DNA of 64,000 bases. Source: Cupriavidus pauculus. Its GTDB lineage: Bacteria > Pseudomonadota > Gammaproteobacteria > Burkholderiales > Burkholderiaceae. Shown here piece by piece: positions 16,101 to 24,786 of the stretch; position 1 is the stretch's first letter, and each line of letters starts with the position of its first letter. A model generated the notes under the pieces. The model searched no databases and was not told the DNA's origin. It saw only the letters and a list, made by a program, of their open reading frames with translations. The position numbers and the translations under genes are program-made. The stretch spans positions 19,976-83,975 of the forward strand of contig NZ_VZOW01000025.1 in assembly GCF_008801835.1 (NCBI RefSeq), given 5' to 3'.

Positions 16101-17006
16101 TTATGCCCCGTCGAGAGTGGCGGCAATGCGCTCAACCGTCCTGTTGCTGGCCAAGCCCAGCCGCTCCGTGACGGCATCGGGGGCAACGCCACGGATCAGC
16201 AGGCGCCGGCAGTACGTGTTGCGGAGGATTCTCGGGCTCATGTCCTCGGAATCTTGTCCGATGGAGGCGGAGGCCTCTCGTACGATCTTTCCGAGGCTCA
16301 TGTCCGTGATGGGCGTGCCGGTCCGCTTCAGGGTGAATAGGAGATCGCCAGCGACCGGCCAGTCATGCCGTACCGCGTGCCATGCGCTCAAAGGGGCTAT
16401 GGCGAAGGGCTCAAGATGGATGGTGCGGGAGATTTTCGGCGGACGTGCCGGTACGTGCAGGTAGGGCGGGGCGGCGTTCGGGTGTAGGTCCTCAAATCGA
16501 GCAGTACGCCCCTCGCTGGCCGTGACGCCGGCGCCCAGGAAGAGCGCAACGATCGCACGTCTCTGGAGAGTTTCCGGCGAGTCAGCGCTGTGCGGCTGTA
16601 CGAATTCCTGTAGGCGCTGGTCGACGTCTTCGGGAAGGAAGAGGGCATCGGGATCTTCCGTAGGCCAATGCTGACCACGAACGAGATCGCTGGCAGGGTT
16701 GGCATCGCGGATGCCGATGTCGACCAGATGCCGGCACAGGCGATCGATGAGCTTGAGATAGCGCATGCGTGTCGCCGGCGAGTATGCGGTGGCGTCGGCA
16801 TCAAGCCAAAACCCATCGAGCGCGTCAGCGCCGAAGTTGGCCACCGTCATCCCGCGGCCGACCAAGTATCGGTTAAATCTGTCGAACATTGCCCGATGCT
16901 GGACGATGGACTGCTGCGCGAACGGTCGCCGGTCAGCGCCGGCGGCTTCGCGTGCTTGCCAGTCAGCGTAGGCGCGTGCGGGGTCAAGGTGCCAGAGGGT
17001 ATCCAT
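16101..17006 (-). CDS. Tyrosine-recombinase-fold protein lacking catalytic residues
   Basis: 301 residues with an N-terminal SAM-like core-binding domain (QQSIVQHRAMFDRFNRYLVG) and a C-terminal integrase-type catalytic domain. The fold landmarks are there (QRRAIVALFLGAGVTASEGR; SPRILRNTYCRRLLIRGVAP; VTERLGLASNRTVERIAATL), but the catalytic set is not: the first Arg after 'GxG' is Thr, the H of HxxR is Arg, the next His is Asn, the GH motif is GL and no Tyr nucleophile follows. I recall a family of such proteins in Burkholderia and Pseudomonas, so this may be a conserved DNA-binding derivative rather than simple decay. It overlaps the gene upstream by 23 bases. Confidence 0.7.
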   Translation of the reverse strand: MDTLWHLDPARAYADWQAREAAGADRRPFAQQSIVQHRAMFDRFNRYLVGRGMTVANFGADALDGFWLDADATAYSPATRMRYLKLIDRLCRHLVDIGIRDANPASDLVRGQHWPTEDPDALFLPEDVDQRLQEFVQPHSADSPETLQRRAIVALFLGAGVTASEGRTARFEDLHPNAAPPYLHVPARPPKISRTIHLEPFAIAPLSAWHAVRHDWPVAGDLLFTLKRTGTPITDMSLGKIVREASASIGQDSEDMSPRILRNTYCRRLLIRGVAPDAVTERLGLASNRTVERIAATLDGA

Positions 17007-17586
17007 AAGAATTTATATACTGAATATTGCGTCCCCCGACAACCCCTACCGCATCTTCGATGCGGTTATTGCTAGCAAACGCGGGGGGTAGGCCCACAGC
17101 ACCCGCCGCACGGCTTCGGACACCAGCAAGCGATATCCACCTGGAGACGACGCGCGGACGGCCAGCAACTATGTCGTCGACATCGGCACATGCGGTCGGG
17201 CCGGCCGGTCCGACGAACAACTCGTTCAGGACGGCGCGTTTCAGCGCGTGCCTGCCCGGGCCGGGCTCGTTGAAGAGAATGTGATCGCCGACTGCAAAGG
17301 TCCCAAACCGCCGGTACAGCGGCTGCCCGTTCGGGTGGCAACCAATCTGGTCTGCGAGGGTGGGCGCCTGGCCTTCGAGAAAATCGGCAAGCTGCGAACG
17401 CTGATAACCGATCCCTCCGTGAACTTCATCGACGGGAAGCTCCGGCTTGCCAACCACGCCAATCGCGGCACGCATCACACGCCGGTAGTGCTGTCCGCCC
17501 GCCAGAAACACCCTGCTGGCTCGGCTGGGCCAGGCCACTTGGACGGGGTCATGCCAAGATGCGGTCAATCGGCTATCATAAGCCAT
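16984..17586 (-). CDS. Hypothetical protein next to transposon end
   Basis: A 200-codon frame with good codon-position bias and protein-like text (PVDEVHGGIGYQRSQLADFL; FGTFAVGDHILFNEPGPG). It overlaps the start of the integrase-like gene. Its first codon (ATG at 17586) abuts the GGGG that starts the Tn3-family end, so the present start may be accidental and the real N-terminus lost to the insertion. The last 30 residues look less natural. Family not recognised. Confidence 0.4.
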   Translation of the reverse strand: MAYDSRLTASWHDPVQVAWPSRASRVFLAGGQHYRRVMRAAIGVVGKPELPVDEVHGGIGYQRSQLADFLEGQAPTLADQIGCHPNGQPLYRRFGTFAVGDHILFNEPGPGRHALKRAVLNELFVGPAGPTACADVDDIVAGRPRVVSRWISLAGVRSRAAGAVGLPPAFASNNRIEDAVGVVGGRNIQYINSYGYPLAP

Positions 17587-17633
17587 GGGGTTATATAGAC
17601 AAGCAAAAACATTCCCGTCAGTTATAACGCTGG
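17587..17633. repeat. Possible left terminal repeat of the Tn3-family transposon
   Basis: The sequence opens GGGGTTATATAGAC, and Tn3-family ends begin with GGGG followed by a conserved inner part. It lies about 110 bases before tnpA, pointing inward, and abuts the hypothetical gene. I did not find a matching inverted copy beyond merA, so the assignment is tentative. Confidence 0.35.
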
Positions 17634-17697
17634 TCTAGAATTTTGCCACCATCCTCGGCTAGACTGGCTGGCCCTTCAGAGATTGCCGAGATCCTGT

Positions 17698-20697
17698 ATG
17701 GCCACCGTCGAGCGTACCGCCTACCCGCGTTTCCCGAAGGTTTTCTCCACCAAGGAGCTACAGGCGTGCTACACGCCGGATGCCGAGGAACTGGAGTGGG
17801 CCACCCGCTCAACCCGTGGTCAAGGTCCGCGACTTGGCTTGCTGGTGCTGCTGAAGGTCTTCCAGCAACTGCATTACTTCCCCAACCTGGACAGCATTCC
17901 CGTCGTCGTGATCGACCACGTGCGCGCCAGCGCTGGTCTGGCGCCAGATGCCGCGTTTGGCTATGACCGCAAGCTGTCCCCCACGCTGTACCGGCATTAC
18001 ACGGCGGTGCGCGAATTTCTCGGCGTCCAGCCCTATATTGGCACCGATGCCAACGAGGTCACGATCCGCGCCGCGCGCGAAGCCGCGGAAACGATGGACC
18101 AGCAGGTGGACATCATCAACGCCACCATCGATGCGCTGATCCTGCACCAAGTCGAGCTGCCAGCGTTCTCCACCCTAGACAACATTGCCGAGCAGATTCA
18201 CACCCGCACGCAGACCGCGCTGTTTCGACGCGTCGCAAGGCGCTTGTCGGATGAAGAACGGCAGCGGCTGGACCGGCTTCTGACCCGGGAATTCACCAAC
18301 CGCCTGACGGCCTACAACAACATCAAGCGCCACGCGCGCCGTCCATCACGCAAGCATCTCAGCCTACTCATAGAACACCTGACCTTACTCGACGGTCTTG
18401 GCGATTTCTCTCGCGCAATCGCAGGCGTGCCAGCCTCGAAGCTGCGCTCGCTGGCCAGCCAGGCCATGAGCCTGGACGCGGCCAATCTACGGGAGATCCA
18501 GCCTGAGAAGCGCTACACGCTGATCGTCGCCTTGCTCAACCATATGCGCGTGCGCACCCGCGACGATCTCGCGGAGATGTTCATCCGTCGCATGGGCGCC
18601 ATCCACAAGCGGGCGCGCGATGAGATGGAGCGCATCCAGTCCCGTCAGCGCGCGCAGATGGAGAAGCTGGTCACCTTGCTCGACGGCGTGGTCGATATCG
18701 TCGCCGATGGCCAGGACGACGCGCTGATCGGCCGGCAGGTGCGCCGCTTCCTCGCGCCGTCCGGCGATTTGGAGCCGCTGCGCGAGAGTTGCGCCGAGGT
18801 ACGCGCCTTCAGCGGTAACAATTACCTGCCGCTGCTGTGGCGGCATTTCCGCGCGCACCGCTCCGTGATGCTGCGCCTGGCGCAGGTGCTGGAATGGGAG
18901 TCGACCAGCCAGTCGCGCACGCTGCTGGCGGCACTTGCGGTGGTGCTGGACAATGAATCTCTGCATCGCGAATGGATCGCCGCCGGCGTCGATGTGAGCT
19001 TCGCCTCGGAACGTTGGCGCAAGCTGGTGCGCCGCCCCCACGACCAGGGCGCCCCCACCAACCGGCGCTACCTGGAACTTTGCGTGCTCTCGCATATGGT
19101 CAACGAGCTGCGTTCCGGCGACTTGTGCGTGGTGGGGTCGGATGCCTTTGCCGATTACCGTGCGCACCTGCTGCCCTGGCGCGAATGCGAACGGCGCCTG
19201 CCCGAATACTGCGCCAAGCTGGACATGCCGGCCAACGCGCAGGACTTCGTGGTGCATCTACGCCAGTGGCTGACCGACACGGCTCGTACGCTGGATGCCA
19301 GTTTTCCCGACAAGCGCCAGCACGTCACCATCGGCCAGGACGGCGAACCCGTGCTCAAGCGGACGATCGCCAGGGAGATCCCGGCCAGCGCGATCGCCCT
19401 GCAACAGGCGCTGATCCGGCGCATGCCGACGCGCAATCTGCTGGACGTGCTGGCCAACATCGAGCACTGGACCCACTTCACGCGGCACTTCGGCCCGCTC
19501 TCCGGCAGCGACCCCAAGATCCGCAATGCGGCCGAGCGCTACCTGCTGACCATCTTCGCCATGGGCTGCAACCTGGGGCCCACCCAGGCCGCCCGCCATA
19601 TGGCGGATCGGGTCACGCCGCACATGATGTCGTTCGTCAACCGCCGGCATCTGAGCCTGGAGCGTCTCGAAACCGCGCAGCGGGAATTGATCGAGCTGTA
19701 TCTGCGGCTTGACCTGCCCAAGCACTGGGGGGATGGCAAGACCGTCGCGGCTGACGGCACCCAGTACGACTTCTACGACAACAACCTGCTGGCCGGCTAC
19801 CACTTCCGCTACCGCAAGATGGGCGCGGTGGCCTACCGGCACGTGGCCGACAACTACATCGCGGTGTTCCGGCATTTCATTCCGCCCGGCGTGTGGGAAG
19901 CCATCTACGTGATCGAGGGTCTGCTCAAAGCCGGCTTGAGCGTGGAGGCCGATACCGTGCACGCCGACACCCAGGGCCAGTCGGCGGCAGTGTTCGCCTT
20001 CACGCATCTGCTGGGCATCAACCTGATGCCGCGCATCCGCAACTGGCAGGATCTGAAGCTTTACCGTGCCGATGCCAGCACCAAATACAAGCACATCGAC
20101 CGGCTGTTCTCGGACATCGTGGACTGGGACCTGATCGCCTTCCACTGGCAGGACCTGATGCAGGTAGCGCTATCGATCCAGGCCGGAACAATCTCCTCGC
20201 CGCTCCTGCTGCGCCGGTTCGGCTCGGAAAGCCGCCGCAATCGCCTGTTCCTGGCGGCGCAGGAACTCGGCAAGGTCGTGCGCACGGCGTTCCTGCTCGA
20301 ATGGATCGGCAGCCGCGAACTACGCCAAGAGATCACCGCCACCACCAACAAGATCGAGTCCTACAATGGCTTTGCCAAATGGTTCTCATTCGGCGGTGAC
20401 GTGCTGGCCGAAAACGATCCCGACGAACAGCAGAAGCGCCTACGCTACAACGACCTGATCGCCTCGGCCGTGATTCTGCAGAACACGGCGGACATGATGC
20501 AGGCCCTGCGCGCGATGGTGAAGGAAGGGATCAAGGTCGACGTGGCCGACATTGGCTTCCTGAGTCCCTATCTCACCAGCAACATCAAGCGCTTCGGCGA
20601 CTATAAACTCAACCTGGAGCGGGTGCCGGAAGCCTGGATTCGCGACAGCCTCTTCGCCGCTCCCGCCCATTCCGTCCGCAAGCCTCGCCATGCCTGA
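17698..20697 (+). CDS. tnpA: Tn3-family transposase TnpA
   Basis: 999 residues from ATG 17698 (a TTG at 17683 would add five). Length and text match TnpA of the Tn3 family, with the N-terminal DNA-binding part (YPRFPKVFSTKELQACYTPD) and a C-terminal DDE nuclease domain. The acidic residues lie in TVAADGTQYD (about Asp685), TVHADTQGQS (about Asp757) and NKIESYNGFA (about Glu886). The protein binds the terminal repeats and carries out replicative transposition. The stop overlaps the start of tnpC by eight bases. No serine resolvase is next to it; a tyrosine recombinase pair occurs only far away at 34.4-36.9 kb. The gene appears complete. Confidence 0.95.
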   Translation: MATVERTAYPRFPKVFSTKELQACYTPDAEELEWATRSTRGQGPRLGLLVLLKVFQQLHYFPNLDSIPVVVIDHVRASAGLAPDAAFGYDRKLSPTLYRHYTAVREFLGVQPYIGTDANEVTIRAAREAAETMDQQVDIINATIDALILHQVELPAFSTLDNIAEQIHTRTQTALFRRVARRLSDEERQRLDRLLTREFTNRLTAYNNIKRHARRPSRKHLSLLIEHLTLLDGLGDFSRAIAGVPASKLRSLASQAMSLDAANLREIQPEKRYTLIVALLNHMRVRTRDDLAEMFIRRMGAIHKRARDEMERIQSRQRAQMEKLVTLLDGVVDIVADGQDDALIGRQVRRFLAPSGDLEPLRESCAEVRAFSGNNYLPLLWRHFRAHRSVMLRLAQVLEWESTSQSRTLLAALAVVLDNESLHREWIAAGVDVSFASERWRKLVRRPHDQGAPTNRRYLELCVLSHMVNELRSGDLCVVGSDAFADYRAHLLPWRECERRLPEYCAKLDMPANAQDFVVHLRQWLTDTARTLDASFPDKRQHVTIGQDGEPVLKRTIAREIPASAIALQQALIRRMPTRNLLDVLANIEHWTHFTRHFGPLSGSDPKIRNAAERYLLTIFAMGCNLGPTQAARHMADRVTPHMMSFVNRRHLSLERLETAQRELIELYLRLDLPKHWGDGKTVAADGTQYDFYDNNLLAGYHFRYRKMGAVAYRHVADNYIAVFRHFIPPGVWEAIYVIEGLLKAGLSVEADTVHADTQGQSAAVFAFTHLLGINLMPRIRNWQDLKLYRADASTKYKHIDRLFSDIVDWDLIAFHWQDLMQVALSIQAGTISSPLLLRRFGSESRRNRLFLAAQELGKVVRTAFLLEWIGSRELRQEITATTNKIESYNGFAKWFSFGGDVLAENDPDEQQKRLRYNDLIASAVILQNTADMMQALRAMVKEGIKVDVADIGFLSPYLTSNIKRFGDYKLNLERVPEAWIRDSLFAAPAHSVRKPRHA

Positions 20698-21034
20698 CAC
20701 CGATACCCCTTACGGCAGGGTCGACGCCGAGGCGTTGCAAGCGCTTCGGGACACGTTCGACACAACCACCATCCTGCGCGTGGTGGACCACCTCGATGCG
20801 ATCCGCGCGCGTTGCTGTGAGCCAGCCGGGCTGCGCGACGATCTGCTGCGCTTGCACGGCATGGCACATACGCTGATCAACGGCGCCGCGTTGTCGTATC
20901 CAACCACTGGCCCGACCCTCGTGGACCAGGCCGAGGCCATCATAGAGGAGCTGGACGACTGGATCTTGCTGCTCAAGCGCGCCGTGCAAGCGCTGCGCCC
21001 GCTGGAGCCGCTTCGTCCCGGCGACGATAGCTGA
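20690..21034 (+). CDS. tnpC: TnpC, post-transcriptional regulator of the Tn3-family transposase
   Basis: 114 residues, start ATG 20690 overlapping the tnpA stop by eight bases. The text TPYGRVDAEALQALRDTFDT and ILRVVDHLDAIRARCCEP, then GMAHTLINGA, matches the small TnpC proteins found behind tnpA in Tn5041/Tn4651-like transposons, which limit transposase production. It is helical and soluble. Its overlap with tnpA fits a role tied to that gene's translation. Family recognition is from memory but specific. Confidence 0.8.
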   Translation: MPDTDTPYGRVDAEALQALRDTFDTTTILRVVDHLDAIRARCCEPAGLRDDLLRLHGMAHTLINGAALSYPTTGPTLVDQAEAIIEELDDWILLLKRAVQALRPLEPLRPGDDS

Positions 21035-21137
21035 CTCGGCGAGGTCGCTTGCCCGTCGAGACGGCGCATGTGAGGCTGGCTGCGACGACGCGGCAGAACA
21101 GAAGCCGGAACGAGCCAGGGCAGCGTAGCCGCGTCCA

Positions 21138-21563
21138 CTACGCCCTTTGGCGCACTTTTCCCGCTTGCAGCGATGCGATCAGCGGGCAGGATACGTTGCC
21201 CTGGCGGGCATGGCAGGCGCACACCAGCTCGGACAGCACGGCCTCCATGCGTCTCAGGTCGGCCAGCTTTGCGCGCACGTCGTTGAGCTTGCGCTCGGCC
21301 AGGCTGCTGGCTTCCTCGCAATGGGTGCCGTCCTCCAGGCGAAGCAGTTCGCCAATTTCTTCCAGACTGAATCCCAGCCGTTTGGCCGCTTTCACGAACC
21401 TCACGCGCGTCACATCCGCTTCGCCATAGCGGCGGATGCTGCCATAAGGCTTGTCCGGCTCCGGCAGCAGCCCCTTGCGCTGGTAGAACCGAATGGTTTC
21501 CACATTGATCTCGGCCGCCTTGGCGAAGGCGCCGATGGTCAAATTCTCCAAATTGCGTTCCAT
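21138..21563 (-). CDS. merR: MerR, mercury-responsive regulator
   Basis: 141 residues, ATG 21563. A winged helix (LTIGAFAKAAEINVETIRFY) is followed by the MerR helix (LEEIGELLRLEDGTHCEEAS) and the dimer coiled coil. The three Hg-binding cysteines are present: one in DGTHCEEAS and two in CACHARQGNVSCPL. It divergently faces merT, with the operator between. As in Tn21/Tn501, it represses the mer promoter without Hg(II) and untwists it when Hg(II) binds. Confidence 0.95.
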   Translation of the reverse strand: MERNLENLTIGAFAKAAEINVETIRFYQRKGLLPEPDKPYGSIRRYGEADVTRVRFVKAAKRLGFSLEEIGELLRLEDGTHCEEASSLAERKLNDVRAKLADLRRMEAVLSELVCACHARQGNVSCPLIASLQAGKVRQRA

Positions 21564-21568
21564 CCCGC

Positions 21569-21599
21569 TTGACTCCGTACAAAACTACGGAAGTAAGCT
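21569..21599 (+). promoter_or_regulatory. mer promoter and MerR operator
   Basis: TTGACT (-35, 21569-21574) and TAAGCT (-10, 21594-21599) are separated by 19 bases, the over-long spacing of MerR-controlled promoters. The spacer holds the dyad CCGTA (21575-21579) ... TACGG (21586-21590). The sequence is very close to the known Tn501/Tn21 mer promoter. It lies five bases from the merR start codon and drives merTPCA. Confidence 0.95.
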
Positions 21600-21634
21600 T
21601 ACGTTATCACTTCCCGATTCGAAAGACCAAGCGC

Positions 21635-21985
21635 ATGCCACAACCGCAACCCGGGCGCCGTGCACTCTTTGCCGGCGGGCTGGCCGCCATCCTCGCCTCC
21701 ACCTGCTGCCTGGGGCCGTTGGTCCTGGTCGCGCTCGGTTTCAGCGGGGCCTGGATCGGTAACCTGACCGCGCTGGAGCCATATCGGCCTCTTTTTATCG
21801 GCACGGCGCTGGTGGCACTGTTCTTCGGCTGGCGGCGCATTTTCCGTCCGCCGCAAGTCTGCAACCCGGGGGAGGCCTGCGCCATCCCGAAGGTACGCGC
21901 CACCTACAAGCTCATGTTCTGGGTCGTCGCGCTGTTGGTTCTGGTCGCGCTCGGATTTCCCTACGTCATGCCATGGTTCTACTGA
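21635..21985 (+). CDS. merT: MerT, mercuric ion transport protein
   Basis: 116 residues from ATG 21635; an upstream in-frame start at 21569 falls inside the promoter and is rejected. Three membrane helices are predicted. The vicinal pair in helix 1 (LASTCCLGPLVLVALGFSG) and the cytoplasmic-loop pair (QVCNPGEACAIPK) are the Hg-transfer cysteines. MerT accepts Hg(II) from MerP and hands it to MerA. It sits first in the merTPCA operon. Confidence 0.95.
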   Translation: MPQPQPGRRALFAGGLAAILASTCCLGPLVLVALGFSGAWIGNLTALEPYRPLFIGTALVALFFGWRRIFRPPQVCNPGEACAIPKVRATYKLMFWVVALLVLVALGFPYVMPWFY

Positions 21986-21998
21986 TCAGGAGTTCGCC

Positions 21999-22274
21999 AT
22001 GAGAAAGCTGTTTGCCGCCCTCGCTCTCGCCGCCGCCGTCGCTCCCGCGTGGGCCGCGATGCAAACCGTCACGCTGTCTGTGCCGGGCATGACTTGCGAG
22101 ACCTGCCCGATCACGGTCAAGAAAGCGCTCTCCAAGGTCGACGGCGTAAGTAAGGCCAGCGTCAGTTTCGAGCAGCGCGCGGCCGTCGTCACCTTCGATG
22201 ATGCCAAGACCAGCGTGCAGAAACTGACCAAGGCGACCGAGGACGCGGGCTATCCATCCAGCGTCAAGCGCTAA
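21999..22274 (+). CDS. merP: MerP, periplasmic mercury-binding protein
   Basis: 91 residues with a signal peptide cleaved after about residue 19 (FAALALAAAVAPAWA). One HMA domain carries the metal motif GMTCETC and ends with the usual GYPSSVKR. It binds Hg(II) in the periplasm and delivers it to MerT. It starts 13 bases after the merT stop. Confidence 0.95.
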   Translation: MRKLFAALALAAAVAPAWAAMQTVTLSVPGMTCETCPITVKKALSKVDGVSKASVSFEQRAAVVTFDDAKTSVQKLTKATEDAGYPSSVKR

Positions 22275-22302
22275 GCCCCGGAGCGAACGCGGGAGCGAGA
22301 TC

Positions 22303-22674
22303 ATGGGACGGATCACGCGCGTGGCCAACAAGGCAGGGGCGCTTGGCAGCATCGTCTCGGCGATGGGCTGCGCGAGTTGCTTTCCCGCCATCGCCGGCTT
22401 GGGCGCGGCCATCGGCCTGGGCTTCCTGAGCCAGTACGAGGGGCTGTTCATTCGCCTCCTGTTGCCGGCGTTCGCTGGCATCGCGCTACTCGCCAATGGG
22501 ATCGGATGGCTCAACCATCGGCAGTGGCAACGGACCGCGCTCGGACTGATCGGCCCGCTCCTGGTGCTGGCCGCGGTGTATTTGAGCTTTGGCTGGCGCA
22601 GCGAAGCGCTGCTCTCGCCGGCGAAGCGCTGCGGGGCACCGGACGCCTGTGAACTACCGGCCAAGCGCGGCTGA
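22303..22674 (+). CDS. merC: MerC-type inner-membrane mercury transporter, shortened
   Basis: 123 residues. The N-terminal part is MerC (GSIVSAMGCASCFPAIAGLG with the Cys pair, then GLGFLSQYEGLFIRLLLPAF), and the end CGAPDACELPAKRG carries the C-terminal Cys pair. Usual MerC is about 140-145 residues with four helices; here about 17-20 residues are missing between LVLAAVYLSF and the end, so the fourth helix is absent or incomplete. It could still carry Hg(II) as a second importer, or be a natural short variant. It lies between merP and merA in the operon. Confidence 0.85.
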   Translation: MGRITRVANKAGALGSIVSAMGCASCFPAIAGLGAAIGLGFLSQYEGLFIRLLLPAFAGIALLANGIGWLNHRQWQRTALGLIGPLLVLAAVYLSFGWRSEALLSPAKRCGAPDACELPAKRG

Positions 22675-22713
22675 TCGCCTGGCCGTCGCCTATATGACAG
22701 AAGGAACTGTGGC

Positions 22714-24396
22714 ATGACCCACTTGAAGATCACTGGCATGACCTGCGACTCGTGCGCCGCGCACGTCAAAGAAGCCTTGGAGAGAGTGCCGGGCGTGCGG
22801 TCGGCGGTGGTGTCCTACCCGAGGGCGATGGCGCAACTTGCCACCGAGCCTGGCACCTCGCCGCAGGCGCTGACTGTCGCCGTGGCCGGACTGGGCTACC
22901 GGGCGATGCTCGCCGAGGCCTCGCCAGCGGAAAAAGGCAGCCTGCTCGACAAGGCGTTGGGCTGGCTGGGCGGCGGTGACAAGTCCAGGAGCGAAGCCGG
23001 CGGCCTGCATATCGCCATTATCGGCAGCGGCGGCGCCGCGATGGCGGCGGCGCTCAAGGCCGTCGAGCAAGGCGCGCAGGTGACCTTGATCGAGCGCGGC
23101 ACCATCGGTGGCACCTGCGTCAATGTCGGCTGCGTGCCGTCCAAGATCATGATCCGCGCGGCCCACATCGCCCACCTGCGCCGCGAAAGCCCGTTCGACG
23201 GGGGCATCCAGGCTACGCCGCCGGCGATCCTGCGCGCGCGCCTGCTGGCCCAGCAGCAGGGGCGTGTCGATGAGCTGCGCCGCGCCAAGTATGAGGGCAT
23301 CCTGGCAAGTACCCCGGCCATCACGGTGCTGCGCGGCGAGGCGCGCTTCCAGAACGGGCACACCCTGAGCGTGCGCCAGACCGAGGGCGGCGAGCGCGCG
23401 GTGGCGTTTGACCGCTGCCTGATCGCCACTGGCGCCAGCGCGGCCGTGCCGCTGATCCCCGGTCTGAAGGACACCCCCTACTGGACCTCGAACGAGGCGC
23501 TGGCCAGCAACATCCTGCCGAAGCGGCTGGCCGTGATCGGCTCGTCGGTAGTGGCCGTGGAGCTGGCGCAGGCCTTCGCCCGGCTCGGCAGCCAAGTCAC
23601 GATCCTGGCGCGCAGCACGCTGTTCTTCCGCGAGGACCCGTCCATCGGCGGGACCGTCACGGCCGCCTTCCGCGCCGAGGACATGACGGTGCTGGAACAC
23701 ACGCAGGCCAGCCAAGTGGGCTACGCGGACGGCGAATTCGTGCTCACCACCGGGCACGGCGAAATCCGTGCTGACCAGTTGCTGGTCGCCACCGGCCGCG
23801 CGCCCAACACGCGCGAGCTGGCACTGGAGGCGGCAGGTGTGAGGGTCAACGCGCAGGGCGCCATCGTCATCGACCATGGCATGCGCACCACCGCACCCCA
23901 CATCTACGCCGCCGGCGACTGCACCAACCAGCCGCAATTCGTCTACGTGGCGGCGGCGGCCGGCACCCGCGCGGCGATCAATATGACCGGAGGCGATGCC
24001 GCGCTCGATTTGAGCGCTGTGCCGGCGGTCGTGTTCACCGACCCGCAGGTCGCCACCGTGGGCTACAGCGAGGCGGAAGCGCACCACGAGGGCATCGAGA
24101 CCGACAGCCGGATGTTGACGCTGGACAACGTGCCGCGCGCGTTGGCCAACTTCGACACGCGCGGCTTCATCAAGCTGGTCGCCGAGGCCGGTACCGACCG
24201 GCTGATTGGCGTGCAGGCGGTGGCGCCGGAAGCTGGTGAGCTGATCCAGACGGCGGCGCTGGCGATCCGGGCGCGCATGACCGTGCAGGAACTGGCGGAC
24301 CAGTTGTTCCCATACCTGACGATGGTCGAGGGGCTGAAGCTCGCGGCACAGACGTTCAGTAAAGACGTGAGCCAGCTATCCTGTTGCGCCGGATGA
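22714..24396 (+). CDS. merA: MerA, mercuric reductase
   Basis: 560 residues. An N-terminal HMA domain (GMTCDSC, Cys11/Cys14) is followed by the FAD-binding start HIAIIGSGGAAMAAALKAVE, the redox pair GTCVNVGCVPSK (Cys135/Cys140), the NADPH domain and the dimer domain with GVQAVAPEAGELIQ. The C-terminal Hg-binding pair is SCCAG (Cys557/Cys558). It reduces Hg(II) to volatile Hg(0) with NADPH in the cytoplasm. All catalytic cysteines are present. No merB, merD or merE follows. Confidence 0.97.
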   Translation: MTHLKITGMTCDSCAAHVKEALERVPGVRSAVVSYPRAMAQLATEPGTSPQALTVAVAGLGYRAMLAEASPAEKGSLLDKALGWLGGGDKSRSEAGGLHIAIIGSGGAAMAAALKAVEQGAQVTLIERGTIGGTCVNVGCVPSKIMIRAAHIAHLRRESPFDGGIQATPPAILRARLLAQQQGRVDELRRAKYEGILASTPAITVLRGEARFQNGHTLSVRQTEGGERAVAFDRCLIATGASAAVPLIPGLKDTPYWTSNEALASNILPKRLAVIGSSVVAVELAQAFARLGSQVTILARSTLFFREDPSIGGTVTAAFRAEDMTVLEHTQASQVGYADGEFVLTTGHGEIRADQLLVATGRAPNTRELALEAAGVRVNAQGAIVIDHGMRTTAPHIYAAGDCTNQPQFVYVAAAAGTRAAINMTGGDAALDLSAVPAVVFTDPQVATVGYSEAEAHHEGIETDSRMLTLDNVPRALANFDTRGFIKLVAEAGTDRLIGVQAVAPEAGELIQTAALAIRARMTVQELADQLFPYLTMVEGLKLAAQTFSKDVSQLSCCAG

Positions 24397-24528
24397 CGAG
24401 AAAGGGGAACTTCGAGGCGGGCAGACGCCAAGCCCGCAATTCGAGTCGTGCGCCAGCAGCGCCGACCAAGGTTTCGCAGCGGCGTCACCGTGGGGTTCCA
24501 GGTGCCTCGGGGTAGTCGGCCATTTTGC

Positions 24529-24786
24529 TCACGGACACTGCCTTCGAATGAAAGTCGAGATTTCCTCAGGGCGGGTGAAGCCTACTACGGCGCGGTCTCC
24601 CTGCATGCCGGCGCCGATGAGCACAGGCTTGCCGGCCGGCGGGCCATTAGCGCTGCCATCCGTCTTGAATCGCAGGTTGAATTCCCAGAGGGTGTGAGTC
24701 TTCCGGTCAGCGGTGGTGAGGCGGTAGGTGTCGCCGCAGTAGCGGATCGCGGTGACCCGCGCCAATCCGCCGGGCCGCGCGCTCAT
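24529..24786 (-). pseudogene. 3' remnant of a small gene fused into the ATPase break
   Basis: The frame begins with an accidental ATG inside the ATPase gene and becomes protein-like at ARVTAIRYCGDTYRLTTADR, then LWEFNLRFKTDGSANGPPAG and VGFTRPEEISTFIRRQC. This looks like the C-terminal part of a small copper-island hypothetical protein whose 5' end was deleted together with the ATPase 3' end. Only about 80 codons remain. Translation would depend on the internal ATG. Product unknown. Confidence 0.5.

Noticed and set aside
18487..20145. Long minus-strand frames of 256 and 295 codons inside tnpA
   Set aside because: They mirror the codon bias of tnpA, have His/Gln/Arg-rich text without any domain, and lie entirely within a clear transposase gene.
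22690..24087. Minus-strand frame of 465 codons inside merA
   Set aside because: Antisense shadow of a high-GC gene; composition dominated by Arg, Gly, His and Asp, no family pattern.
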